Positions 19,949 to 31,519 of a stretch of DNA of 64,000 bases are shown here, piece by piece (the first letter of the stretch is position 1; every line of letters begins with the position of its first letter). The notes under the pieces are model-generated. The model did not search any database, was not told the origin of the DNA, and worked only from the letters and a program-made list of their open reading frames with translations. A program made the position numbers and the translations under genes. The stretch is from assembly GCA_003013855.2 (NCBI GenBank), contig PVNU02000998.1, forward strand, positions 1,674,001 through 1,738,000, given 5' to 3'. This DNA is from Liriodendron chinense (Eukaryota > Streptophyta > Magnoliopsida > Magnoliales > Magnoliaceae).

Positions 19949-21975
19949 GGTTTTATGTGATTGATGAACTAGGTTTTGAAGGCTTTCACTGGAAAGTTCA
20001 TCGTGGTCTACTTTGACGACATTTAATTTACAGTTAGGATGAGGCGAAACATGTGGAACATCTCAGACAAGTTCTCGAAGTTCTTCAGGAAAATAAGTGA
20101 TATTTGAATCTTAAGAAGTGCAGCTTCATGATGGATCATCTTCTATTTTTGGGTTTCATGGTGTCTTCCACTAGTATACGAGTGGATAAAGACAAGGTGA
20201 AGGCTATTCGTGAGTGGCTGACTCCGACCAATCTCCATGAAGTTCGTAGCTTTCATGGGCTGGCAACATTTTATATATCGGAGGTTTGTCCGGAATTTCA
20301 GTTCGATAGTTGTCCCGATAACAAACTGTATGAAGAAGGGACCACTCCATTGGACCGTAGAGGGGGACAGGAGCTTTGCGGAGATCAAACAACGATTGTC
20401 TTCCATGTTGTGTCTGGTCTTTCCGAAATTTGACAACGTATTTGAAGTGGACTGCGATGCATCATACGTGGGAATTAGGGCAGTTTTATCGGAAGAAGGA
20501 AAACTTGTAGCCTTCAACAGTGAGAAGTTGAGTGACGCCAAGAATAAGTGGTCCATGTATGAGATTGAGTTGTACATTGTAGCACAAGCTCTCCGTCATT
20601 AACGACATTACCTTATCCAGAGGGAATTTGTTCTATTTACTGATCATCAAGCATTGAAGAATATTAATAGCTAGACTAACGTGAGTCGTGTGCATGCCAG
20701 GTGGATCACGTTTCTGTAGGAGTTCACATTCGTTCTGAGACACAAATCGGGTCAGTAGAACAAAGTAGCTGATGTGTTAAGCCGCCGAGCTGACCTCCTT
20801 GTTACATTGGCAAATGAGGTGATCGAGTTTGAATGTCTCAAAGAGTCATGTGCTGAGGACGATGAGTTTCAAAGATGCATGGTCATGTTGTAGAGAAGGT
20901 CACCCTAGCGATTTCCACATTTAAGAAGAGTATCTATTCCACAAGAACCGTTTGTCTATCCCATAGGGATTGCTAAGAGACAAGATCATTTTAGAGCTTC
21001 ATGGTGGGGGTATAGGAGGACATTCAGGCAGAGATAAGAAAAATGCTCTGATGAAAGAGCGTTACTATTAGCCTCATCTAGGCTGAGATGTTGGAAGGAT
21101 GGTGCAGCAGTGTCATACATACCAAGCGTCGAAGGGGCAATCACAAAACACTTGGCTCTACACTTCTTTACTAGTGCTAGATGGTCCTTGGGAAGACATC
21201 TTAATGGATTTTGTGTTGGGTCTCCCACAAACACAGCAGGGAATGGATTTTGTGTTTGTGGTGGTAGACTGATTTTCTAAGATGGAGAATTTCATACCAC
21301 ATCAGAAGATGTATGATGCAACAAGCGTAGCGAATTTATTTTTCAGGGAGGTGGTGAGAGTCCATGGTGTTCCAAAGACCATAACGTCCAACCGTGATAC
21401 GAAATTTGTCAGTCACTTTTGATGAACTTTGTGGAGTTGCTTCGACACTCAGCTTCAGTCTAGCAGTGCATATCATCCGCAGACGGACGGGCAAACTGAA
21501 GTGGTGAATAAAACTTTGGAAAACCTAATATATTGCATCTCAAGAGACAAGTCGAAGCAATGGGACTTAGCCCTATCTTAAGTTGAGTTCACCTTCAACA
21601 GCATGGTGAACCGCTCAACCGGGAAGTCCTCGTTCTAAATATTTATGGGAGAACCCCTCGCCACACACTTGACTTAGTTCCATTGCCCAAGGTTCCAGGA
21701 CAGAGCATCGCCACTGAGAACATGGCAGAAAGAATAGCGGAAGTTCATGCTGAAGTCCGGAAGGCACTAGGTGAGTCGAACAATAAGTATAAAGAAGACA
21801 CAGACAAGCATCGTCGTGCTAAGATCTTTGAGGTTGGAGATCAAGTTATGATTTACTTGCGTAAGGAGCGCTTCCCTATCGACACATATAACAAGCTCAA
21901 GCATAAGAAGGTCAGACCCATGCCAATCCTAAAAAAGATCAATGACAACACTTACGTTGTTGATCTCCCCAGTTA
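19949..21975 (+). pseudogene. Ty3/gypsy chromovirus-like pol fragment (RT C-terminal half, RNase H, integrase), decayed
   Basis: The fragment begins inside reverse transcriptase, just before the active-site motif VYFDDI (about 20010-20030). It continues through the LNLKKCSFMMDHLLFLGF-type thumb region and an RNase H block (FEVDCDASYVGIRAVLSEEGK, about 20440-20510, then TDHQALKN). The integrase core follows (VVVDRFSKMENFIPH, about 21260, then a VHGVPKTITSNRD motif). It ends near a YVVDLPS motif at about 21955-21970. Stops and frameshifts occur throughout, so it is dead. Gag, protease and the start of RT are missing. Motif wording suggests the chromovirus branch. Both edges abut copies of the duplicated segment. 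Confidence 0.88.
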
Positions 21976-22143
21976 CAAATCCCTCAAATTCCTCCAATTC
22001 CTTGTTACAAATGACAAAAAACCAACAAATCCCCTCAAATTCATGTAATTCACCACCGCCAAATGAGCTCTTAATATTGGAGTCTATGATTTGAACAGTT
22101 GGATTTAGGCGACACAATCTCTAAGAATTGTACATACCTCAAC

Positions 22144-22609
22144 TGATGTAGAGGGTGTAGCTAACCTCTACATGATGAACATGGACCAGCGGAAGGATCA
22201 ACTTGAAGGTCACATCGAAAGGAGCAAGTCACAAGTTGTTGCTGAAGAAACAGCCTTCACTGACTGATTGCCTGCTGCCCAGACCAGTCCCGACCGGTCC
22301 GCAAACCGCCGAGTTTCCACGTGCAAGCAATCTAACTCTTTGGACTTTTTGCACCCCACCCAAATGGTTGTGAGGACTGACGACCGACCTCGACTGGTCG
22401 CCTGGTTGGTCGAATTTCTCTGGCCAACAGTATGAACTCTCTCGACTATTGGTGGCCAATTCCGACCGGTCATGGCCCACTGCTGACCGATCTGCAAACG
22501 CGCAGTTTCTCACGCGAACTTTCTATTTCGAACTGTTTTGCTTTATTTTTGCATTGGTTTCTTTCTTTTTACAATTAGGACACCTAGGGTGCGTAGCTTA
22601 GGGTTTGGA

Positions 22610-22688
<79 letters not shown>

Positions 22689-22886
22689 GTTTTAATTCAT
22701 TTTAGAACATTATTATTAACCTAATATAAGTTTTCAGAGAATTTTCTCCTCTTTGCTCGTGTTCTTCGAGTGCCCCTTGAGAAATCAAGGAAGATCGAAT
22801 TATTGTCCTCGATTGGTTCGTAGATTCGGATCGTTTACCCTATGAGAGAGACGGTGTTCGATCTCGTTTCGTTGACGTTTGCATTA
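22144..22886 (+). mobile_element. Probable solo LTR, family F, direct repeat TCAAC
   Basis: An insertion of 743 bp relative to copy 1 of the duplicated segment, starting TGATGTAGAGG. The sequence TCAAC occurs on both sides (22139-22143 and 22887-22891) but only once in the empty copy, which supports a 5-bp target duplication. The last bases are then ...CATTA rather than the usual CA, so the right edge could be off by a few bases. It contains GACCGGTC-type motifs (about 22270-22500) and a (TA)n tract. Confidence 0.7.
22611..22684. repeat. (TA)n microsatellite
   Basis: About 36 uninterrupted TA units inside the LTR-like insertion. The length in the source DNA may differ from the assembly. Confidence 0.9.
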
Positions 22887-23113
22887 TCAACCCAGAGTTC
22901 GTATATACCTCTTGGTCCTTGTTTGGACGTAACTTCTGCAGAACCCCATGTCTTGCTAAACCATGATTTTGTCTGAATACTAACCGCGTTCTTTGTGCAT
23001 ACTTCATCAAATGGAAGATAAGAATGGAGGCTGCGAAAGTGCATTCAGGCGTACAATTCAGGAGAGATTTCATCTCAAAACTGCACTCAGCATCAATAAC
23101 TTCTTTAAAGGAG

Positions 23114-23525
23114 TAGGGCTGTCAACGGCATGGATCATGATCCGTATCTAATCCAGATCCGCTCCGATTTAATCGGATTCGAATCAATAATCGGATCATC
23201 GGGTCGGATTCAAATACCCAAAGACGATCCGTTTAATATTCGGGTCGGATTCAGACCAACCTTGATCCGGCCCGTTAACGACCCGATAAAAAAAAAAGCC
23301 GTCTCCTTCGTCTCTACTCTCCACGCACGCAACCATGGGCTGTATCATATTCGGATATCGGGTCGGATCATATTCGGATCGGAAACGGATTTCAAAATAT
23401 TTAAACGGGTCGGGTTCGGATCATATACTTGTGATCCGAATCGGATTCGGGTCAGATATATCCTTAATCGGATCAGATACGGATCATCACTGATCCGGCC
23501 CGTATCCGACCCGTTGATAGCCCTA
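23114..23525. mobile_element. hAT-type MITE, 8-bp target duplication TAAAGGAG
   Basis: The terminal inverted repeats are TAGGGCTGTCAACGG and CCGTTGATAGCCCTA. A perfect 8-bp duplication TAAAGGAG flanks it at 23106-23113 and 23526-23533. Both features are diagnostic for the hAT superfamily. The interior is full of GGATCCG/CGGATC-type words in both orientations, so the transcript would fold strongly. There is no transposase. The unoccupied site is preserved at 19858-19865. Confidence 0.92.
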
Positions 23526-23640
23526 TAAAGGAGTGTCCCAACAGGCCCTTGGATTGTTCCGCTTGTGCAGTTGCGACCTTTGTTTAATTCTTTTTTGTGG
23601 GAGCACACCACCTCTAATTTTGTTAAATAAACAATGGCTT

Positions 23641-24600
23641 TACAAACTTTCGAGTGGGCACCATAAAAAAAAGGCATGCATCACGTATCATATAATACCA
23701 CTTTATAAGGCCTATACAAGGACTTGCCCAACCCCAACTATACGAACTAAAATGTCCAGTAGAACCAGGATCAATGCCACAAGCCTCCGAATCACGTATT
23801 AAAACCAGCGTTAAAGAGGGCCTCCAAGCTTTCGAAGAAGGCACCAAACAGCTGCCACCCTCTGCATCCGGTAGCTCTACAGGCTTTACAGATTGGCAGC
23901 TGTAACTCTTCATTACCAGCTGTGACTCCGAAAGCAACTTGCATCAAACAGTCTCTGAGAAAGACCGGGGGTGGGACAACTCCAACAGAGAAAAGAGTTC
24001 TTCAACTAACAGCATAAGGGCTTCAAAAACCGGACCAATTCACCGACATCCTCAAGTGCTGGGCCAGGGAACAGAGAGCAGCAGATGGTTCATTCCAAAG
24101 GACGAGAATCAGATGTGACTGTGGACACCTTGACTCGTGATATTATTTTGTTGAATGTGAACCATTGTAGCATCTTACCCAAGTGTCTATTTAATAAAAG
24201 GTTAGGATTTTCCCATCAGGGGATACTTTTGGTAAATGGACCATCAAATGGTGGTCCAATCACATCAAACTTAGACCATATTCCTCCACCGCCCGACCCC
24301 ACGTGCCCCACCCCACCCCACCCCTAGTCGAGGTCGGTGATGCGTTAGTCAACTAAGTGAGGAAAGTTGCATAAAGAGAATTTGTGAGGTCGCTTTGTTG
24401 GTGGGATGGTGAGTAGTTTGGATACCAATCCATACCTCAGCAGCATCCCTACTTACTCCTGAAGGATGCGTGGGGACTTGAGCCTTTTGGATCTGTCATT
24501 GTTCAATGATCCAACCACTTAATATGGGCTCGCCTTGGATGGGGTACGGGCAAAAGTGTGAAACTCATTGAAAACTCCTTTCTTCGTATGGAGGGTGGCG
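23641..24600. other. Stretch without a recognised gene
   Basis: The part from about 23700 to 24110 is more balanced in composition, and open frames on both strands reach about 100 codons without a domain I recognise. It may be a gene fragment. The remainder includes a C-rich patch near 24290-24325. Confidence 0.4.
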
Positions 24601-24985
24601 TTATTTTTCCTGATGTGTACTAAACGACTTCATGTGGATGTAATCCATACAGTGTTTGGACCGTGGTTCAAAAATCAGGCTGATTCAACACTCAGGTGGG
24701 CTACACCGTGGGAACAGTTGAGATGGTAAGTCCCACCATTAAAATGGTCTAAATTTTGTGTGCGGTCTGCCATTGTATTTATATGCCATCCAATCCACTC
24801 ATCTTAGTTGCCAAACTAGGATGAATGGATTTACCAAAAAAAAGGACATTCCAATATTCATGTCAGCCATGCCATGCGAACTTAAAATTTTAGGCATGAT
24901 TTTGCGCTGCTCCTATGATGTTGTCCACCTATGTCTTGGATTAGATTGAATTTTAATATTGTGGTGAAAATGTGACGTCGCACTT
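24600..24985. mobile_element. Mutator-like MITE relative (GTGGGCCCCAC family), decayed
   Basis: Shows the family phrases in order: acagtgtttggaccgtggtt, caggtgggctacaccgtggga, atatgccatccaatccactc and inverse-type blocks to the right. Ends were not resolved. Confidence 0.55.
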
Positions 24986-25199
24986 GATGGTGGATAGCGT
25001 GGATCGGATGAATGAGTGCAAGTTGGGTCCTCTCCCTTCCTACACAAGTCAAGCGACGGTAAAAAAAAAATACAAAGAGAAGATGGCCCTGGTTTTTGTT
25101 GGGAAATGATACACAAACCTTTGGATCTCATAATTCTCAACCAACAGAATTACGGAATATGAATGCGGAACAACGAACAAACAATCACCATCTACAATA

Positions 25200-25640
25200 A
25201 GCAAGACTTTTTACGTAGACAACTCTCTAGCACTCACATCAAAATTTAAAGGCCTGAAATCGTCATATTTTTTAAAATTCATTGAACATCGACGTTAAAA
25301 ACGGCCGTCGAAATTTTGGATGCCGAAAACACAATTCGACTTCTCTAGGCCGTCGTTTTTTTTCCCCCACAGTGTAGGGCTGGCAGAACTATTAATTTTC
25401 TGCAAAATACGACGGCCTTGGACCGTCGAATTTTGGTTTTATATTGAAGGCCATCAAATTTTGATTTTATATTGAAAATAAAAACCATCAAAATTTGATG
25501 AATTTGGAGCTTCAAGGCTATGGCTATGCCTATACATCTGAAATTTTTTTTTAATATATCTAAATCGCCATAATTCACTTTTTGTTTTGTCAACTCGTTA
25601 TTCAATCCAAATCTAGTCACGATAAAACAATCCCAAATAC
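25200..25640. mobile_element. Possible CACTA-type or other TIR element fragment
   Basis: Contains inverted words around GACGGCC / GGCCGTCG (for example aacggccgtcgaaatttt and aaaatacgacggccttgg). One CCCCCACAGTG motif at about 25363-25373 could be a CACTGTGGGGG-type terminus. The pattern resembles the subterminal repeats of the CACTA elements elsewhere in the window, but I could not define two ends. Confidence 0.35.
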
Positions 25641-25870
25641 GAAAGACTCAGGGCACTCAATCTACATTACGTGAATCATTGTTAAACCCAAATACATCAT
25701 AATAATACATCCTAATAATAAAAGACTCAAAACACTTGCAAGCCATCATTCAAACAAATATTATTCAATCCAAATACACCACAATAAAACATCCCAAATA
25801 CAAAAGACTCAACGCACTTGCAAACCATCATTATCAACGCACTTGTAAACCATCATTAACACATTCTTAG
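25615..25870. repeat. Imperfect tandem repeats
   Basis: Recurring words (aaaagactcaa.gcacttgcaa.ccatcatt and ttcaatccaaatacacca.aataaaacatcc) occur three to four times with changes. Confidence 0.55.
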
Positions 25871-25899
25871 TCTATTCACACACACATACACACATACAA

Positions 25900-28040
25900 G
25901 GAATGAAAGACATAAACTTCAAGTCGCACCATTAAGGAGTCGAAGACGATAGTTAGTCGTCTCATGCCTATCTCCTAGGTGACAAAACATTACAAGTCAA
26001 ACGTGGAGTTGTAAGCTGATGTAAATCTAATTATGGGACTTTAAAAATAAAGATTTTTTTAATCCCTACTGCTCTCTAGGAGAAAATCTACATCCTCAAC
26101 ACCCTCTAAAACTAAAGAAGAAAAATATATAAATTCAAATGTCATGGGACTTTAAACAGGAACAAGAAAGGGCATAAAACAGGAAAAACAAACTCTAGTA
26201 GACGGAACAAAATAAAATTGTTAAGTTTTAAATAATGATTTGACGAAGCATCTGAAAGTCTTTCTACTTCTATGTTGAAATTTTTCTCTTGAGTGCATTC
26301 TATTCATTTAAGGGTCATAAAAACATACCCATGTGGAGTTGGCATGCCAGAGTTACACTCGATGTTCTCTTTCGTGTTCCTTCTTTTCTGATGGCCAATG
26401 AACATAAATCTTTTACAACCTATGTTCCCAGAACTAGTCACAATTGCTAGATCATTGTAACCTGCACGATGTCCATGGAGCTCCACCCACTTTAAAGTAT
26501 ATAAAAAGGGTAGGTTTTCCTTTCCAGTACTTAAGAGTAGAAAAATATATGGATAGCCATATCATATCATGAGTAAATTAAATAAGGTAGATGCATTAAA
26601 AAGGTTAAATGCAGAAAGTACCCTGTCTGAAATGTTCAATACATGGTCCAGAAATGTTGGCCTGTTAGATGGAAATGCAAAGAAGATTAGATGGAAAACA
26701 ATGTCATTGAGAGAGAACCGGGAAAGAGAAAAGAATACCTTTTTTACTAACTTTGTTTCTTTGAGGTTGTCTCATGGGCCTTTTTTACTTAATTCGTTTT
26801 AGTGGTGGATCAGAATAGATAGTAACATACACCAAATTTCAAAGAATAATAGTTCAAATTAAAAAGAAAATCCAAATGAAACTCAAGCTACATGTAAAGA
26901 ATGAATAACCAAAAAAATGAAAACTCACATGAATTATTTTCTTCTCCCAATCAACCAACGGTTTCTCAAAAGCAAGGGCAGTGGAAAACTGTTCAACTTG
27001 GCTACAATTCTCACCTTAAAAAAAAGTGGCACTTTTGTTATCTTGCGTCCAAATCGATACTTGAACTTGATAGCATCGAACCATCAACCTTGTGATGGAG
27101 AAAACCAATCATTTGAGATACAAGCGGATCAACCAAATTGTGATATCTATTGCATTTATATTGAGATATCCGCTCCAAATTGCAATTTGTGTTAGTCTTG
27201 TTAAAACTGAAAATGCTGCAGGGACATTTTCTATGTACTGTTGCTCTGGGGTTCTGAGTAATGGAAACATTCATAGACAATCACAAGCATTTAAAAAAGT
27301 ACACAAAAGAAGAGACATCGCAAGACGAATTTTATTCCAGAGATTCTAAGGTCTTGTACATTTCAGGCTGTCGTCTGACACGAGGTCTTAATTACATCGA
27401 ATGATTGATGACCCTTGATTAAAAGGCATAAGACTAGTCAGCAGGGACTACGGTCTTAGAGTTTGTGGTCGTAGAGACCTATATGTTTTGTTATGGACTG
27501 GGCCATCTTTGTCTGAGTCAAATGTCTATGTCCCATGTTTTGGCCGGAGATCCGGGCTGAGACTATCAGGGTTTCTAACTGAGAGAGTACGACTTTGGGC
27601 CCTCACATGTCATGTTTGAATAGGTGACCTCGGGAAGTCCGGTCTGCAGTTGTATGTACCTGAGTAGCCCAACCAATGGATGCCATTTAAATGGGTAGGG
27701 CATCGACTGTTGTATTGTGGTAGCTCATAACAATCGCTTTTTAAAGAATTAGAACCCTTTGATATGGTTTATTATAATAACCATAGTCCTGTTTATTTAA
27801 CTTTCAACCTTCATCAGGTCACATTATGATGGTACATGTAAGAATATTACATTGAGATGACCTTGGGCACTGGCGGCCTCTTTCCGCGAAAGTAATTTTT
27901 ATTCATTATATCAGATCGGATCGAACCCCATAGGCTTGTATTCTGCTCATTAAGTATCCCAGATGGGTTATTTGACCATTTCATTGCATTCGGAACGCTC
28001 CAAAAACTCAAAATAGACATAAATATGGTAAAAAATGCTT
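25900..28040. other. Stretch without a recognised gene
   Basis: Only short open frames with no recognised domain. It may include the left LTR or untranslated part of the large Tat element inferred to the right, but I could not match it to the LTR remnant at about 57820-57889. Confidence 0.35.
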
Positions 28041-28079
28041 AAAATGGAGTCTGACACACTCTGAACGGAGTCTAAAAAA

Positions 28080-29880
28080 TTGTGATTTTTAGGGTGCTCC
28101 AAACCTATTTTTCGGGTGCATTGGACTCAGAGTACCCTAAAAATATAAAGTATCTGGTGCTGATTTTTGGGGTGCGCTAGAGTATTTTTCGGGTATGCTG
28201 GATTCAGAGCACCCTAAAAAATAGTTAAGTAGAAAAATGTTGATTTTTCGGGTGTTTAAGACCATTTTATGGGTGCGCTAGAGTACTTGAGCAATTTCGA
28301 AAGATGTCATGTTTTGTTGGTTCTATGCCGGACCCTACGGTGATTGGAGGTAGATTTCCGGCTTGGGATTCCAATGATAAAAAAAGTATTCCGATAGTCG
28401 GAAAGGGATTCCGATGGTCGAAAAAGTATTTCGACGGGGTTTCCGGCGAGGGTTTTGAATATCTAAAGGGTAATAACTCTCTCTCAGTACGTGGAGACAA
28501 ATGAACTGTTCGGAGGGGTATTTATACCCAAAAATCTCGAAGGGTGAGCCAATCATCGTGTGACACGTCAAGCGCACCCTGAAAATAACTCTTTTTTAGT
28601 CTGGCGCACCCAAAAAATGTCCAGAGCACTCTGAAATAGGGTATTTTTTGGGTGCGCTAGAGTCGGAGCACCCTAAAATGGTTTGAGTGGATTTTGCTGA
28701 AGTCACGTATTTTCTGGGTGCGCCTGGACATTTGTGAAGTAAAAATGGTGAGTTTGAAAATCACGTATCTTCTGGGTGGGCCGGACCTATTTTCGGGTGC
28801 GCCAACAGCCGCTGTATTTCATTTCTTACCTTAAATGCGATCTATCTCTGGTTTGTGGGGCCCGCTTGATGATGAGTGGTCATGCACCCTTTTTAGTGGT
28901 CCACTTATCTGCTCATGACCCAATTTTGGAACTAGTTTCGTTATCGTGCGATGTGGGGCCCACCAAAGGTCATTTTTCGGCCAATGTACAGTCTGGAATA
29001 CCTTGTAATTTTTCTGAATTTCACGGTGCTGCAGATCTATTTTGTAGGTGCGCCAGAGGCCTTTTGAATCTCACTCTTTTGTCCCTGATTTGGCCTGAAT
29101 TGTAGGTGTATTTGGTGTAATTTCGAAGGTGTTCCGGACTTGTTTTCTAGGTGCGCTCCCTTAGTATTCTATGAGATTTTGTTTCAACGGGTCGGATATT
29201 TTGAGACCCCAACAGATGCCCCTCCGGTGTACTGTGATGGACGGACAACTGTCCGTTGCAACGCACCGGACTTCAGGTCCCTCTTATAAATATGAAATTC
29301 TCAATCATTTCCTCATTTCATGCTCTTTACTGCGCGTTACCGATCTGACTAGTGCACCCTTTAAATTGCTAGCCCACCTATTTATTTCGCTAGCGCACCC
29401 AACAATTGGGTAAGTTCAGTTTTTTTGAAATTTTCGGGTGCACTAAAGGTTGGGCATCCGACTTTGAACTTGGTGATTTTCCAATTTTCTGGATGCGCCA
29501 AGGTCAGCGCACCTAATTTTCGGACTTCGTTATATTTTGTAGTTTTCTGGGTGCGCCAGGGCTTGCGCATCCCAATTCCGAACTTTGCAAGATTTAGAGA
29601 TTGCCTAAGGTGCGCCAGAGCTTGTGCACCTTGATTTCGTACTTGGATTCTTTTGGAACATTAGGGTGCGCTAGAGCTTACGCACCCAAGTTCGGAACTT
29701 GGGTAATTTTTTGAATTTATTTCGAATACATGGGTGCGCCAGAGCCAACGTACCCAATCTCGGACTTAGACAATTTTGAAAATTTTAGCTTATTGAACTT
29801 GGCAATTTTGGCTTATTGGGTGCGCTAGTGCCGGCGCATCCAGACTCCAGACTTAGAAAGTTTCCCAAATTTTGGAATAT
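28080..29880 (+). repeat. Interspersed GGTGCGC(C/T)AGAGC...GCACCC repeats
   Basis: About 18 occurrences of a GGGTGCGCTAGAG-type word lie on the plus strand. Most are preceded by TTTTCGG or TTTCTGG, and many are followed 6-10 bp later by the inverse GCGCACC. Spacing is irregular (about 40-250 bp). Each unit can therefore form a small hairpin. Location just upstream of the PMD gene fits an LTR or promoter of the large element, but that is inference. Confidence 0.7.
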
Positions 29881-30203
29881 TTGGTATTTTGCATGAAGGA
29901 ATACCGAATATTGGCCATCCCGCTCACATTCTGGCTTGGCTAATCTTTTCTTAAGGTGTTAGGGATTGTTATTATAGGATATACGAGATCAGACACCTCA
30001 ATGTTAGTGTCTTAAATGCATAATTGTTATTCAAGTAGGTGTCAGGTCTAGTTCACCCATACATCCCAAGCCGTGCCTGATTTATTGTAATATTCTTTAT
30101 AGCTTAAATGACTAGTTTAATAAGGGTTTAGGTATACCTGTATGTGCTTTCCTTTGTCTTGGGTTTCCATCTAAACCCTTTTCTTATATCTTTGCAGATC
30201 ATA

Positions 30204-31137
30204 ATGGCTGGTGGTGCTTTGAAACGTGGTTCTTCGAAGGTTGGCTCTTCGAGGGTTGGTCCATCGGGTTCTCCGTCTGCTCAACGCAAACGCAAGCGGG
30301 CTACACCAAAGAAGGTTGGAAGACCGTCCGAGCAGAATCCTCAATGGTTTCATCCACCGGAAACCTTTAGTTTCTTCGAGCGCCTCTTGTCATTGTCGAA
30401 GTTTATCCAACAGAAAGTGTTTGTTGAGAAAGTTGTCCCACTTCCCAAGGATAGAGGAACACAAGAAGAGTGGGATTCGTGGTATGCCCCACTAACTGGT
30501 TTTTGGACAGACGAAGATGTAGGCTCAGAAGAGGGCAAGGCTGGTCCATCTATCCCCTTACAAAATGACTGACGCGATCGTCCGAGGGCGGCCGACAGGG
30601 GTGCTAGGCATGAATATCTAGTCAAGTAAGCTTGTTCTAAGGCAGATAAGATGAAGATTGCCTGGTCTTCGTGCAAGCTAATGATAAAGATGTTATCGAT
30701 TTGAAATCCTTATACTAAGGAACACATTCGATATCTGAGAAATTTTCAGAGGCACCATTCTCTTTTGAATATCAATCCTTCAGACATCAGTCGTGCTAAT
30801 TCCTTCTATGGCGTAGGAGAGTTGGACATCCGCCCCGGCACCGTTTCTCAGTTGCGCTGTGCTTGAAAACTGGCGAAAAAAGATGGTGGAGGAGAAGGAG
30901 ATGGTTTTCCTTGAGCTGAATCATGATCTTCACAGACCCTTTCCAAAGGATTATTTCGAGACTCTTCGCTAAAGATTCCATCATTTACAAAATACAGAAG
31001 TATGGGAAACGAGTGCTTATCACACTCGGGGTCATTTGGCTCATCGTCTGGGATATGAGGCCTCGACGAATCATATTTTGGAACGTCACGGTGATGTTTT
31101 AAGAGAGATCAGCCTTTTCAAGGCGATACAAGCAACT
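30204..31137 (+). pseudogene. Plant mobile domain (PMD) protein gene, N-terminal part
   Basis: The start ATG is at 30204, just after an intron acceptor (TTTGCAG at 30191-30197); an in-frame ATG at 30144 would lie in that intron. The first 122 codons give a basic, glycine/serine-rich N-terminus (MAGGALKRGSSK, then QRKRKRATPKK as a possible nuclear signal), a FFERLLSLSKF helix and a stop at 30570-30572. A second open stretch (30970-31137) has HLAHRLGYEASTNHILERHG and ISLFKAI, typical of the lead-in to the PMD (aminotransferase-like) fold. Stops between the two mark decay or unrecognised introns. It is cut at 31137 by a CACTA element. PMD proteins occur in Mutator and gypsy elements and as domesticated genes. 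Confidence 0.7.
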
Positions 31138-31154
31138 CACTACGCCAAAACAGC

Positions 31155-31512
31155 AAACAAACGACACAAAAACGCTTGGTTTAACGACGAACTTGGTCCG
31201 TCGTTAAAAAATGCTAGGTTTAACGACGGACTGTATCCGTCGTTAATATTAACGACGAACTGCATCCGTCGTTACAGCGAAAACAGTCCGTCGCTAACTA
31301 CTACCACCTCCGTCTTTGGCGTGTTTAATCGACAAAATTGTACGACGGACCAGAATCCGTCGATAACTGTGAATTAACGACGGATATAGTCCGTCGTTAA
31401 TATTACGACGGATTTAATCCGTCGTAAATTCTACGTCCGGAGACGGGATGTTGGGATTTATCGACGGACCTTCTTGAAATTAACGACGGATGTAGTCCGT
31501 CGTAAATTGAAA
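31155..31512. repeat. CACTA left subterminal repeats
   Basis: About a dozen TAACGACGGA / TCCGTCGTTA-type 10-mers occur in direct and inverted order, often as facing pairs. In the family these are the likely transposase-binding sites. Confidence 0.85.
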
Positions 31513-31519
31513 ATTATAC

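Larger units (their letters stand above)
21975..23640 (+). repeat. Duplicated segment, copy 2 (carries two insertions)
   Basis: It begins in frame with the end of the pol fragment and repeats 19490-19948. It is interrupted by an LTR-like insertion at 22144-22886 and a hAT-type MITE at 23114-23525. Between them, 22892-23105 aligns with about 19642-19857. Confidence 0.8.

Noticed and set aside
22611..22684. (TA)n tract as a regulatory feature
   Set aside because: Simple microsatellite inside an LTR-like insertion; nothing supports a function.
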